The notes beneath the pieces were generated by a model. That model ran no database searches. It saw nothing but the letters and a program-made list of their open reading frames with translations, and had not been told where the DNA came from. DNA of 64,000 bases from a bacterium (GTDB taxonomy: Bacteria > SAR324 > XYD2-FULL-50-16). A program made the position numbers and the translations under genes. Of this stretch, positions 1-8,261 are shown piece by piece (position 1 is the stretch's first letter; each line of letters begins with the position of its first letter). The stretch lies in contig JAHJTV010000080.1 of the NCBI GenBank assembly GCA_018829445.1, positions 30,833 through 94,832 on the forward strand. The letters run 5' to 3'.

Positions 1-187
1 CTCTGTCATGCCGGACTTGAATCCATCAATTTGAAATAATTGTGGATTCCATGTAAAACAAGGAGTGAGTGTCTGATTTTTATATGTTTACCGCGATGTT
101 AAAGGAATGCTGTCGTGCAATTCAGCACCAGTCAGATATTGCAGTCGGACGCTGAAATACTGTTTGTCTATTTTTTTCTTAGAACAT

Positions 188-1108
188 CTAAAACCTCATC
201 AGGTAATTTCTCAGGTTTGTTTTGGTATTTCGTAATCCCAGTTTATGTCGGATATGCTGCTTATGATTGTGAACAGTAGAATACGAAATATTGAGAAGCG
301 AGGCTATTTCTTTGCCGCTGTATCCTTCTTTTATCATTTCACAGATTTTGATTTCTGCTGGAGTTAGACTGAATTTAGAGGTAACCAGCCGTTTATAGAA
401 GCTGCTGATAATTCCGCTCATCTTTCTTTCAAGCAGCTCAAATTCAGCATTGGCCTCAGGGAAATTTTCTTTTAATTGGTTAAGAATTGGTTTGCAGTTC
501 TTCTCTAGATTTAGGGCAATTGATTCCTGAAGGTTATTTTTTTCTTCTTCGATTCTCGAAATCAGGTTGCGCAAGGTAATGTTTGATTCCTCAATAGCCA
601 CTTGCTGCTGCTTGCTCTGCTCCTCCAGTTTTTTCTCTTCGGTCACATCATCGTAAATGAATACAAGCGTTTCGATCTCTTTTTTATTATCCACAATGGG
701 GAAAACCACTGTTTTAAAACAGATTGGATTGTCTGGGAAATCGGGATTAAGATCATGGGGGTTATAATATAAAGGCGAAAATTTCAAGGTCATACCCTCC
801 TGCAATCTTTTGAATTCATCCCATTGTCCACTGTTTTGAATTATTGGGTCATTCCACAGGCTATACTCTCTTGGCGGGCATCCCCGAAACATTTTAACAT
901 ACGCCGGGTTTCCGCTGAGGAAATACCCCTCTTTGTGCCAAAAGGCAATGGCGTACGGATTCAATTCTATCAATTTGTTTAAAACGGTTTGCTCTTTTGA
1001 TTGGCTGAATGCGATCTGCTGAGTGTTTCTTGATGCCCACTTAATTGATTCTTCTAACTTTTGAATCATTTCAATCAATTCATCATGATTCTTATCCTGT
1101 AAATCCAT
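188..1108 (-). CDS. PAS-domain LuxR-type transcriptional regulator
   Basis: Probable cytoplasmic sensor-regulator. The N-terminal third reads as a PAS fold (LNPYAIAFWHKEGYFLSGNP, then a PAC-like segment ending FIYDDVTEEKKLEEQ). A glutamine/glutamate-rich coiled coil follows, and the C-terminal 65 residues are a LuxR/GerE helix-turn-helix (LTPAEIKICEMIKEGYSGKE, ending near STVHNHKQHIRHKLGL). This PAS, coiled-coil, LuxR order is common in Desulfobacterota as one-component regulators or partners of unlinked histidine kinases; no receiver domain is present. I place the start at the ATG at 1108; an in-frame TTG at 1129 would add seven residues, and neither has a strong ribosome-binding site. No target operon is evident, since the neighbour is an unrelated lipoprotein gene. 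The ligand is unknown. Confidence 0.8.
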   Translation of the reverse strand: MDLQDKNHDELIEMIQKLEESIKWASRNTQQIAFSQSKEQTVLNKLIELNPYAIAFWHKEGYFLSGNPAYVKMFRGCPPREYSLWNDPIIQNSGQWDEFKRLQEGMTLKFSPLYYNPHDLNPDFPDNPICFKTVVFPIVDNKKEIETLVFIYDDVTEEKKLEEQSKQQQVAIEESNITLRNLISRIEEEKNNLQESIALNLEKNCKPILNQLKENFPEANAEFELLERKMSGIISSFYKRLVTSKFSLTPAEIKICEMIKEGYSGKEIASLLNISYSTVHNHKQHIRHKLGLRNTKTNLRNYLMRF

Positions 1109-1661
1109 GATCTGATGTCCCAAAGTCAAGGTGAACAGTAAAAATCAGGAAGGTGTAACCCCATCTTCTCTGACTATAAACCCATTCGCTTAAACAGACC
1201 CTTTGAGCGGTTTGTTGTGAAATGAATTCATTCCATGTGGATTACACGTCGAAATATGCACTTGATGTTTGCAGAAAGAAAATTTCACTTTTTCTGCAAA
1301 AAAGCTGGTCTTGATTACAAAACATATCTGACAAATACAATTCAGGGTAAGCTGATAAACGATCAAACCCATCTGAATACCAATAATGATGAACATGACG
1401 GCTATCATCCCGATTTCCGATTTTACATCAAGGTGTTCATAGAAAGAGCTGTAATAAATTTGGTTTAAACAAACCTATCTTTTCTTTTGGTACATATCAA
1501 GCTGAAAAAACAGTTATTCAGATGTACCAGTTTGTATTATGTGATAACCCTACCAGATTCTTCATGGTATAAAGATGGTTTTTATACCATGAAGATAGAT
1601 TAACAAAATAGCCATTCAATCCGATAACGAAAATTCTAATCCGTTCCATTTATACCAGTGA
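1109..1661. other. Intergenic region, no gene seen
   Basis: About 550 bases between the regulator and the lipoprotein gene. Short frames on both strands lack codon-like composition, family resemblance and ribosome-binding sites. The only structure I see is the hairpin at 1561-1593. Confidence 0.5.
1561..1593. terminator. Hairpin downstream of lipoprotein gene
   Basis: Perfect 13-bp inverted repeat (TTCATGGTATAAA and its complement) with a 7-base loop, about 70 bases past the stop of the leftward lipoprotein gene. There is no clear T-run on the leftward side, so a role in termination or mRNA stabilisation is inferred from position. Confidence 0.45.
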
Positions 1662-2792
1662 TTATTTCGACACCAGCAGTACATTAAAATGCTTGTATGA
1701 AGTTGAACCCTGGTCGGTATCCTGGGTTACACAAAACAGAATTTTTTTGTTGGATGATCCGATGCTTGAATTGAAGTTACACACCATCGGACGTGATACA
1801 GAGTCATCCAGTGTGACTTTAACAAATCCATTTGCCGGTGTGTTAATCTGGTAGTTATTAACAGTTCCGACTGCGGATTGTGAAATGGATTCAGTATCGT
1901 CACTCAGTGCATCTACAACCATGGTTCCATTTGTTGAAGTTGCAGAAAGCGGATATACTTTACCCTGGGCCCCAAAAAAAACAAACCCGATATAATCGCC
2001 ATCTATTTCTTCTGCCGTAGATATAGTCTGCTTGTTAAATCCGATGACAGATTGGGTTCCGGTGATATCAACAATTGCACCCCCATTTTCTGTCATGAAC
2101 AGCCGTGTTGTTCCACTTGCCTCAGATATTTCAAGAATGCCCTTGTCACACAACCCGGTTCCCAATGTTTCACTTGTATCAAAAAAAACCGGGAATTCAT
2201 CTCCACTGGTGTTGGTAATTGACCATGATACCGGTATAGTCGCAACCGAACTGGAAACATCAAAATTAAACTGACCTGCCCAGGCATCAGGAGATCCGTA
2301 TGAACTGTCGGCATCGCCGTTCCCAAGAGATGCGTCCCGACTGTTAGACTTTGTTTTTACCCAGTTGGCCTCAACGTTTTCGGAGGGGCACTCACCATAC
2401 TTCACGAAAGTAATAACTGGTGAGTTGTCTGACATAGGTTTCAATAAAAAGGCAATCCCGGGAATATCAACTCCAATGGCCTTATCACCCGCATCTAGAG
2501 CATTGGTACCCGAAGAAGACGAGACCGTCAGACTCGCAAAACCGGTTGTTGTCTTTGTATATGAACCTTCAGCAGTAACTAAAACGGAAGTGTCTTCCTC
2601 CTCTGTTAAGGTAAAGGAATCCCCGCTAACATCAAGTGTCCATATTGAACCAGGCCCTTTATAAGTAACCGAAGTGTCAGATGAAGCAGTGGAACTGCTG
2701 CTATCGTCATCACTGTCACTGGCACAACCAAAAAATATTGCCAGAGCAATCAACATGATTACCGATATGAACGTTATGGTTTTCTTTTTCAT
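1662..2792 (-). CDS. Putative lipoprotein of unknown function
   Basis: 376 residues beginning with a lipoprotein signal: MKKKT, a hydrophobic stretch, then the lipobox-like FFGC with Cys23 followed by an acidic and serine-rich linker (ASDSDDDSSSSTASS). The acidic residues after the cysteine would favour leaving the protein in the inner membrane in the E. coli Lol rule, although that rule may not hold here. The remainder is rich in Ser, Thr, Gly and Asp, with short repeated beta-type segments, as in secreted beta-rich proteins. I recognise no catalytic motif. The start is supported by the signal peptide and the AAAAAATG context. It appears monocistronic. Function unknown; a cell-surface binding or structural role is only a guess. 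Confidence 0.7.
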   Translation of the reverse strand: MKKKTITFISVIMLIALAIFFGCASDSDDDSSSSTASSDTSVTYKGPGSIWTLDVSGDSFTLTEEEDTSVLVTAEGSYTKTTTGFASLTVSSSSGTNALDAGDKAIGVDIPGIAFLLKPMSDNSPVITFVKYGECPSENVEANWVKTKSNSRDASLGNGDADSSYGSPDAWAGQFNFDVSSSVATIPVSWSITNTSGDEFPVFFDTSETLGTGLCDKGILEISEASGTTRLFMTENGGAIVDITGTQSVIGFNKQTISTAEEIDGDYIGFVFFGAQGKVYPLSATSTNGTMVVDALSDDTESISQSAVGTVNNYQINTPANGFVKVTLDDSVSRPMVCNFNSSIGSSNKKILFCVTQDTDQGSTSYKHFNVLLVSK

Positions 2793-3513
2793 TTTTTTCC
2801 CCCATAAATTAATTTTAAATTTTAGTTGGTTAACACATATAAAATACCACTAATCCGAATTTGAATAGACGGATTCATAGTTAATATTACACTGATTTTG
2901 ATTTGGTAAAAGGTTTAAAATTGGTTTATAAAACGTTCATAAAAAATAGACGATTTATAAAACCCTGGTGAGCAAGCAGACCATTGAAGATTTCGCAGGC
3001 GGTACTATGCATCTTTTTTGCGTCTGATTTCCAGTTTGCAGCTCAGAAACGACTTAATTTGTCGTACAGTTTAGCGATGGTATTGACACCGCAACTGACA
3101 ATACCTCCATAATCATCTCTACTGCTGCCTGTAATAATTCTCCGACAGCATAATTGTTCGCCATTGAGTGTAATAATTGGTCTGTCAACGGACTTGATGA
3201 GATTAATAAGGGCAATATAACAATAAGTTATATTGAGCGCTTAGCGTAGGTCGGATAACGCTTTGTCCGCCAATGCTAGATCTGTATCTGCCTTTGACAG
3301 GCCTGCTTTATCAGCTGAATAGATACAAATTATATTGGTTTTTAGTTATCAAATCTGTGAAGCCTCTATTTACCTTGTTTTTGACGCTCAATTATTGTTC
3401 CTGAATTTGATGCTGACTTTTGAATATATTTTTAAAAAAAAGTTGCAAAAGCTACATTATGTGATATTCTTTATACACCCAAAATTACTGTTTTTACTGA
3501 AGGGAAAAGTTAT
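2793..3513. other. Long intergenic region with possible gene relic
   Basis: About 720 bases upstream of the divergent lipoprotein and cytochrome genes. On the minus strand a frame free of stops runs from about 3237 to a TGA at 3043 (65 codons, including VDRPIITLNGEQ and CGVNTIAKLYDKL). It has no start codon and an upstream stop, so it looks more like a relic than a gene; I do not recognise the family. Near 3236-3280 there is a REP-like segment (GCGTAGGTCGGATAACGC). Confidence 0.35.
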
Positions 3514-4074
3514 TTGACTGGATCTTTTATGAAAAAATATTTATTTCGAGGATTACTGGTTGTGCTGGGGATAGGTATCGGTTTTCCCCTGTTCAGCCTT
3601 GGATATTACACCATGGTACGAACCTCAACTCCGGAGTTTTGTGCCTCCTGCCATGAGATTCAATTTGCGGTGGATACCTGGAGTACCTCAACCCACGTTA
3701 ACAACAGTCACGGATTTGTGGCTGACTGTATGGACTGTCATCTGCCTGCACCGCAGGATACCTTTAACTTCTTCTACACCAAAACCGCACATGGATTGAA
3801 GGATGTGATCGCTCATTTTGTAATGGATGAATATGACCATGATGCTGCCCGAGAAGCAGCCTATGCATCCTTTAAAAACGAGCAGTGTCAGAAATGTCAT
3901 CGCAATCTTCTGCATATTCCTGATAAGAGGGGAGCCATGCTGGCTCACCGGGAAGTGGTGTACGCCCGACGCGGCTATGAAAAAAAATGCATCGATTGCC
4001 ACCGTGACCTGGTTCATAACAAAACGCCTGTATACCGTTATAAACAGCTCCAAACGGTTTATGCAGGGGATTAA
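3514..4074 (+). CDS. NapC/NirT-family tetraheme cytochrome c (NrfH-like)
   Basis: Membrane-anchored quinol dehydrogenase subunit. One N-terminal transmembrane helix (YLFRGLLVVLGIGIGFPLF) precedes four CxxCH haem sites: CASCH, CMDCH, CQKCH and CIDCH. At 186 residues it matches the NrfH/NapC core. The family takes electrons from menaquinol and hands them to a periplasmic multihaem reductase; the octahaem gene 26 bases downstream is the obvious partner. The reading frame opens with TTG at 3514, which has AGGGAA at a good distance; the ATG at 3529 is the alternative, but the Shine-Dalgarno would then be too far away. Haem sites and helix are seen directly; quinol oxidation is inferred from the family. 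Confidence 0.88.
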   Translation: MTGSFMKKYLFRGLLVVLGIGIGFPLFSLGYYTMVRTSTPEFCASCHEIQFAVDTWSTSTHVNNSHGFVADCMDCHLPAPQDTFNFFYTKTAHGLKDVIAHFVMDEYDHDAAREAAYASFKNEQCQKCHRNLLHIPDKRGAMLAHREVVYARRGYEKKCIDCHRDLVHNKTPVYRYKQLQTVYAGD

Positions 4075-4100
4075 CAATCTTACGATATAAATTGGGGGGA

Positions 4101-5459
4101 ATGATGAGAACACTGATCAACATTGAACAAATCTGTATCACTGTTGCGGCTGTCTTGGCTCTGGTGCTGCCGGGCACTGTTTTTGCCGCAAATTACCCAA
4201 AAACAAAGGAGTTCCGTATTGAACGGGGTATGTCAAATGAGGCTGCCGGCTGTATCGAATGCCATCAGAAGGAACATCCCGGCTTATTTGCGGACTGGAC
4301 AAAAAGCCGTCATGCCAGCGCCAATATTACCTGCTACGATTGCCACAAGGCCGCGGAACACGACAAGGATATCAGCCAGACACATTTTAAGGAGGACAAG
4401 GTTCCCATCACGGCCGTTGTAACGCCCAAAGACTGTTCTCGCTGTCACCCTGATGAAGCAAAAGAATATTCCCAGAGTAAACATGCCAATACGGTGGAAA
4501 TCATGTGGAAACTTGATCCCTGGCTCAACCATGGTATGAACAGTGAGGTTGAAAGAGCTTCCGGGTGCCTTCACTGCCATGGTACCGTCTTGAAGATGAA
4601 GGGAGACAGTCTCGATCCTGCAACCTGGCCAAATGTTGGTGTGGGGCGCGTCAACCTGGATGGAAGCCTGGGAAGCTGCACCAGTTGCCATACCAGGCAT
4701 ATGTTCTCAGTCATGGAAGCCAGAAAACCGGAAGCCTGCGGACAATGTCACCTGGGTCCGGATCATCCGCAGATTGAGATCTATATGGAATCCAAGCACG
4801 GTGATATCTATACGGCTCATGGGGATGGTTACAACTGGGATGCCCCCGCCGGCACCTGGACACCCGGTTTGGATTATCGAGGACCAACCTGCGCCTCCTG
4901 CCATATGTCGGGAGCAGGGAAAACCATGACGAGTCATAATGTAACCGAAAGACTTTCCTGGGAGCTCCAGGCTCCGCTGACCGTCAGGCCCGAAAACTTT
5001 GGCCCCTTCCCCAATAAAACAGACTGGAATACGGAGCGTGACAAAATGAAAGAGATATGTGTTCAGTGCCACGGTCAGACCTGGGTGAATGATCACTACA
5101 TCAAGCTCGATCAGGTAGTACAGGAATATAATGATGTTTATTTCAAACCCGCCAAAGCCATGCTGGACAAACTCTATGCAGCAGGATTGCTGGACAACAC
5201 CCGCTATTTTGATGAAGCTTTGGAAGTTGAGTATTATGAACTGTGGCATCATGAAGGACGAAGAGCCAGAATGGGGACAGCCATGATGGCGCCTGATTAC
5301 GCCTGGTGGCACGGTTTCTATGAATGCAAAAAACGCTTCAACAAGTTTATGGAAGAAGCCAACGAGCTGCTTGCCCACAATAAAAAGGCATACAAAGCTG
5401 TTGATTTCCCTAACGCTACCGGGAGCAAGGAAAAGCCAAAAGAGGTGTTCGGAAAATAG
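4101..5459 (+). CDS. Octahaem c-type cytochrome, hydroxylamine oxidoreductase (HAO)-like
   Basis: Exported protein of about 450 residues with a cleavable signal (ends LPGTVFAANY) and eight CxxCH motifs: CIECH, CYDCH, CSRCH, CLHCH, CTSCH, CGQCH, CASCH and CVQCH. The C-terminal stretch YYELWHHEGRRARMGTAMMA, then PDYAWWHGFYE, is the HAO-family signature. In non-nitrifying anaerobes such proteins paired with a NapC/NrfH subunit are thought to run in the reductive direction (hydroxylamine or nitrite to ammonium), and that is my preferred reading. Whether the tyrosine that cross-links the P460 haem in nitrifier HAO is present cannot be decided without alignment. The frame opens at a TTG at 4092, but GGGGGGA right before the ATG pair at 4101/4104 sets the start. 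Forms an operon with the tetrahaem gene. Confidence 0.85.
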   Translation: MMRTLINIEQICITVAAVLALVLPGTVFAANYPKTKEFRIERGMSNEAAGCIECHQKEHPGLFADWTKSRHASANITCYDCHKAAEHDKDISQTHFKEDKVPITAVVTPKDCSRCHPDEAKEYSQSKHANTVEIMWKLDPWLNHGMNSEVERASGCLHCHGTVLKMKGDSLDPATWPNVGVGRVNLDGSLGSCTSCHTRHMFSVMEARKPEACGQCHLGPDHPQIEIYMESKHGDIYTAHGDGYNWDAPAGTWTPGLDYRGPTCASCHMSGAGKTMTSHNVTERLSWELQAPLTVRPENFGPFPNKTDWNTERDKMKEICVQCHGQTWVNDHYIKLDQVVQEYNDVYFKPAKAMLDKLYAAGLLDNTRYFDEALEVEYYELWHHEGRRARMGTAMMAPDYAWWHGFYECKKRFNKFMEEANELLAHNKKAYKAVDFPNATGSKEKPKEVFGK

Positions 5460-5473
5460 TTACAGGTTTCAAA

Positions 5474-5507
5474 TTAGTGCCGGTACTTTCCCCCTGACCG
5501 GCACTAA
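5474..5507 (+). terminator. Hairpin between convergent haoA-like and tetR genes
   Basis: 11-bp perfect inverted repeat (TTAGTGCCGGT / ACCGGCACTAA) with a 12-base loop, 14 bases after the cytochrome stop and 30 bases from the end of the convergent regulator gene. No long T-run follows, so intrinsic strength is uncertain; position suggests a shared terminator. Confidence 0.5.
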
Positions 5508-5536
5508 CATCCTGCGATTCAGCAAACGAAAATTAA

Positions 5537-6163
5537 TCATTGATCGCACAACTGATTCAGGTGAAATTCTATCTCATCAGCTGATTTTTCATTCAGATAA
5601 GGTTTGTAAACAAACAGAATCTGCATGGTTCCCTCTTTGATGTTCTCCCCGGTCACCCTGGCATGAACGGTATCCCAGTAGTACATCCACAGTTGATTTG
5701 CCAGCCAGAGATTTCGTATTAGATAATCCTTCTCCTTTTGAGACTTCAACGGTTTCATGATCCCGGCATTTGCCCATGAATCCAATATCACACCCAATAG
5801 CTTTATTATCCTTTCTGTTCTTCTTCGGTATTCTTCCCTGAGATCGGGATCTTTGTTCAAGAGATGCGGTAACTCAAGATATAAAAACCGGTAGCTGTAA
5901 AACAGATTGCCGAGATTGAACAATAATCCGGCTATGGCCGGTTCATGAGTGTGAATCTCCGGATTGGACCAAATGGTATCCAGCTGTGAGGTCATGGTGT
6001 TCCAAATTGTGCGGATGATCTCCTCTTTAGTTTTATAGTGGTAGCGCAGGTTTCCCGGGCTGATCCCCATTTTACCGGCAATCTGATTGACGGAGATTTC
6101 ACTCACACTATGCTCGTTAAAAATCTCCACGGCAGTCTTCAGTATTTTCTCTTTAGTTTTCAT
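5537..6163 (-). CDS. TetR-family transcriptional regulator
   Basis: 208 residues. The N-terminal 50 residues form the TetR helix-turn-helix (KEKILKTAVEIFNEHSVSEI, then ISPGNLRYHYKTKEEII, with the RYHYKTKEE recognition-helix ending typical of the family). The rest is a helical ligand-binding domain with no recognisable ligand. It is divergent from the CoA-transferase gene, and the 280-base gap between them holds a 10-bp inverted repeat (6312-6349) covering a TTGACA box, so control of that neighbour is likely. By analogy the inducer could be an acyl-CoA or a short carboxylic acid, but nothing in the sequence proves that. Confidence 0.88.
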   Translation of the reverse strand: MKTKEKILKTAVEIFNEHSVSEISVNQIAGKMGISPGNLRYHYKTKEEIIRTIWNTMTSQLDTIWSNPEIHTHEPAIAGLLFNLGNLFYSYRFLYLELPHLLNKDPDLREEYRRRTERIIKLLGVILDSWANAGIMKPLKSQKEKDYLIRNLWLANQLWMYYWDTVHARVTGENIKEGTMQILFVYKPYLNEKSADEIEFHLNQLCDQ

Positions 6164-6311
6164 GGGTAATCATGTTAGCTATTGCGCTTTAATATTTTGG
6201 ATTGACTGGATTATTCCGCGCCTTATTAATCAGGTTGAATCTTCTGGTATAAAATTTATCCTTGTTTGTCAATCACTAAATAGGCGAATAATACCATTTT
6301 ATTTGTCTATA

Positions 6312-6349
6312 AAGACTAATTTACTTGACATGTAAACCTAATTAGTCTT
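6312..6349 (+). promoter_or_regulatory. Candidate TetR operator over the CoA-transferase promoter
   Basis: Perfect 10-bp inverted repeat AAGACTAATT (6312-6321) and AATTAGTCTT (6340-6349). The 18 bases between the arms contain a consensus -35 box TTGACA at 6325-6330; a weak -10 (TTAAAA, 6348-6353) lies 17 bases downstream. A repressor bound here would block RNA polymerase. The divergent tetR gene makes its product the natural candidate. Confidence 0.6.
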
Positions 6350-6443
6350 AAAAACACATTAAAAACCAGATTTTAAAAACTGATTGGCTTCCACGATTCC
6401 TGGAGTTCAAAAGGAAGTACAATCCAAACAGAAGAAGGATCTT

Positions 6444-7763
6444 ATGAGTTGGCAAAAACGTTATCAAGAGAAACTGGTCACCCATGAAGAGGCGGCTAAA
6501 TCTATCAAGTCAGGAGACACCATATCGGTACCCGGGGCGTGCGCTGTTCCCTATAAGCTTTTAAATGCGGTCGGTGACAGATGGGAAGAGCTGGAAGATG
6601 TGACTGTTGCCACTGTATTGTACATGGATATGATAAATTTCCTTGAGGGAAAATACAAAGGGCATATTGGTACCCATTCAGTATTTATCGGCCCCCTGGA
6701 ACGATTTTTTATTGAGCAGGGCAATGTGAAGGTCACCTCCTGTAATTTATCGTTGTGTAAGGAGTTGTTTCAGGAGGTGATCGGGGGGAATGTTGTGGCC
6801 ATGGAGGTGTCGCCACCTGATGAGTGGGGTTATATGAGCTATGGTCCGGTTGGGACATCGGTCAATGCCTCCCTGGTTGAGCCGGCTAACAGGGTGATTG
6901 TGCAGGTGAATGACAAGGTTCCCTATGTTTATGGGAAAGACGCCTGTATTCATGTGGACGAAGTGGAGATGATCTGTGAATTTCATCATGCTCTGCCCGT
7001 GCTTCCGGACATTCCCGTCGATGATAATGACAGGAAAATGGCTGAATACATAGTGGAGCGCATTCCAAACGGGGCCACCATACAGATCGGTATCGGTCCG
7101 GTCGCCAATGCCATTGGCTTTTTTCTGGATCAAAAAAAGGATCTGGGGATTCATACGGAGATGCTGACCGATTCAATGATGCACCTGGCAAAAAAGGGGA
7201 TTATCAACGGGTCAAAAAAAACCTTTTATCCGGGCAAGATTACATTCGGTTTTGGAATCGGTTCCCAGGAGCTCTATGATTTTATGAACAGGAACCCGAA
7301 GCTGGAGGCGATGCCGATCTATGATATTAATAATATAAATAATATCGCCATGAATGACAATTATATCTCAATTAACAATGCACTTTCCGTAGATCTTACC
7401 GGGCAGGTGGCATCGGAAACCCTGGGGCATAGTTTATTCAGTTGTACTGGCGGACAGCATGATTTTGTCATGGGGGCGGCTCTGTCAAAAGGCGGTAAAT
7501 CGTTCATTGCATTGAATTCCGTGGCCAAAACCGAAGGTGGTTTGGTATCTCGGATAACTTCCGCTCTCCCATTGGGCACAGTGGTGACGACTCCCCGCTC
7601 GATCGTTCGGTATGTTGTTACGGAACACGGTATCGCAGATTTATGGCTGAAGAGTGTTGATGAGCGGGTCAAACAGATGATTACCATTGCCCATCCGGAT
7701 TTCAGAGATCAGCTGGAGAAAGAAGCCCGGGATGCCGGACTTTTACCAAAAGAGGTCTGGTAA
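6444..7763 (+). CDS. Acetyl-CoA hydrolase/transferase family; 4-hydroxybutyrate CoA-transferase-like
   Basis: Family I CoA-transferase of 439 residues, the length of clostridial 4-hydroxybutyrate CoA-transferase. N-terminal half SWQKRYQEKLVTHEEAAKSI; C-terminal half carries IQIGIGPVANAI and GIHTEML, whose glutamate (residue 239) aligns by position with the catalytic Glu238 of AbfT that forms the acyl-CoA thioester. Glycine loops GGLVSRI and EHGIADL are also typical. It should move CoA from acetyl-CoA to a short carboxylate such as 4-hydroxybutyrate or butyrate; the exact acid is not decidable. I choose the ATG at 6444 because AAGGA precedes it and homologues begin there; a TTG at 6384 extends the frame by 20 residues. 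Probably a single-gene transcript controlled by the divergent TetR protein. Confidence 0.85.
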   Translation: MSWQKRYQEKLVTHEEAAKSIKSGDTISVPGACAVPYKLLNAVGDRWEELEDVTVATVLYMDMINFLEGKYKGHIGTHSVFIGPLERFFIEQGNVKVTSCNLSLCKELFQEVIGGNVVAMEVSPPDEWGYMSYGPVGTSVNASLVEPANRVIVQVNDKVPYVYGKDACIHVDEVEMICEFHHALPVLPDIPVDDNDRKMAEYIVERIPNGATIQIGIGPVANAIGFFLDQKKDLGIHTEMLTDSMMHLAKKGIINGSKKTFYPGKITFGFGIGSQELYDFMNRNPKLEAMPIYDINNINNIAMNDNYISINNALSVDLTGQVASETLGHSLFSCTGGQHDFVMGAALSKGGKSFIALNSVAKTEGGLVSRITSALPLGTVVTTPRSIVRYVVTEHGIADLWLKSVDERVKQMITIAHPDFRDQLEKEARDAGLLPKEVW

Positions 7764-7775
7764 TTCTCTGTAATC

Positions 7776-7819
7776 CTGCTCTTGGCAGCAATCATCTAGC
7801 GAGTTGCTGCCAAGAGCAG
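7776..7819 (+). terminator. Strong hairpin after the CoA-transferase gene
   Basis: 16-bp perfect stem (CTGCTCTTGGCAGCAA and complement), 12-base loop, beginning 12 bases after the stop codon. It lacks a T-run on the plus strand, so termination may be inefficient or Rho-assisted. Confidence 0.6.
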
Positions 7820-8261
7820 AGATCATGGTAGTGCGGGATTGCATTCCCGCCTGTACTTATCTAATGCGATTATGTAAGGTCGCCTGCTGTTTAAAACCAA
7901 AGATTCTCCACCAAAAATACTCCTTAGTATGCTCTTATGAGCTAATATCCCGGTAGTTCAGTGATTCAAACCTATTAAGACCTTCAACAATAATCACCTC
8001 TCCTTTTATGATTGATTGGACAGCCCGGCTTTTCCGTATAATCTGCCGGATCTTCACATTGTCCTCATACTTTTGTCATATTTTCTCCATATTCACCTTG
8101 TAAATTATAACTTATACAGCCAAAGACCACATTCTTCCAGTCATGAATCAAAGGACTAATGGACAGAAAATGGGCTTCCCTGGTCGAAGGACACTGATCG
8201 CCTGGGAGAATTCTAATGAATGTTTCCCTTATTTTGACTTTATTTAATATAACAAACGGAA
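7820..8261. other. Intergenic region upstream of the export operon
   Basis: About 440 bases with no supported gene. It should contain the promoter of the adaptor/ABC operon, but I find no convincing -35/-10 pair. A short frame on the minus strand (8065-8277) overlaps the adaptor start and shows no family resemblance. Confidence 0.4.

Noticed and set aside
1235..1468. 77-codon plus-strand frame
   Set aside because: Protein composition is not coding-like, no ribosome-binding site, and a similar frame exists on the other strand.
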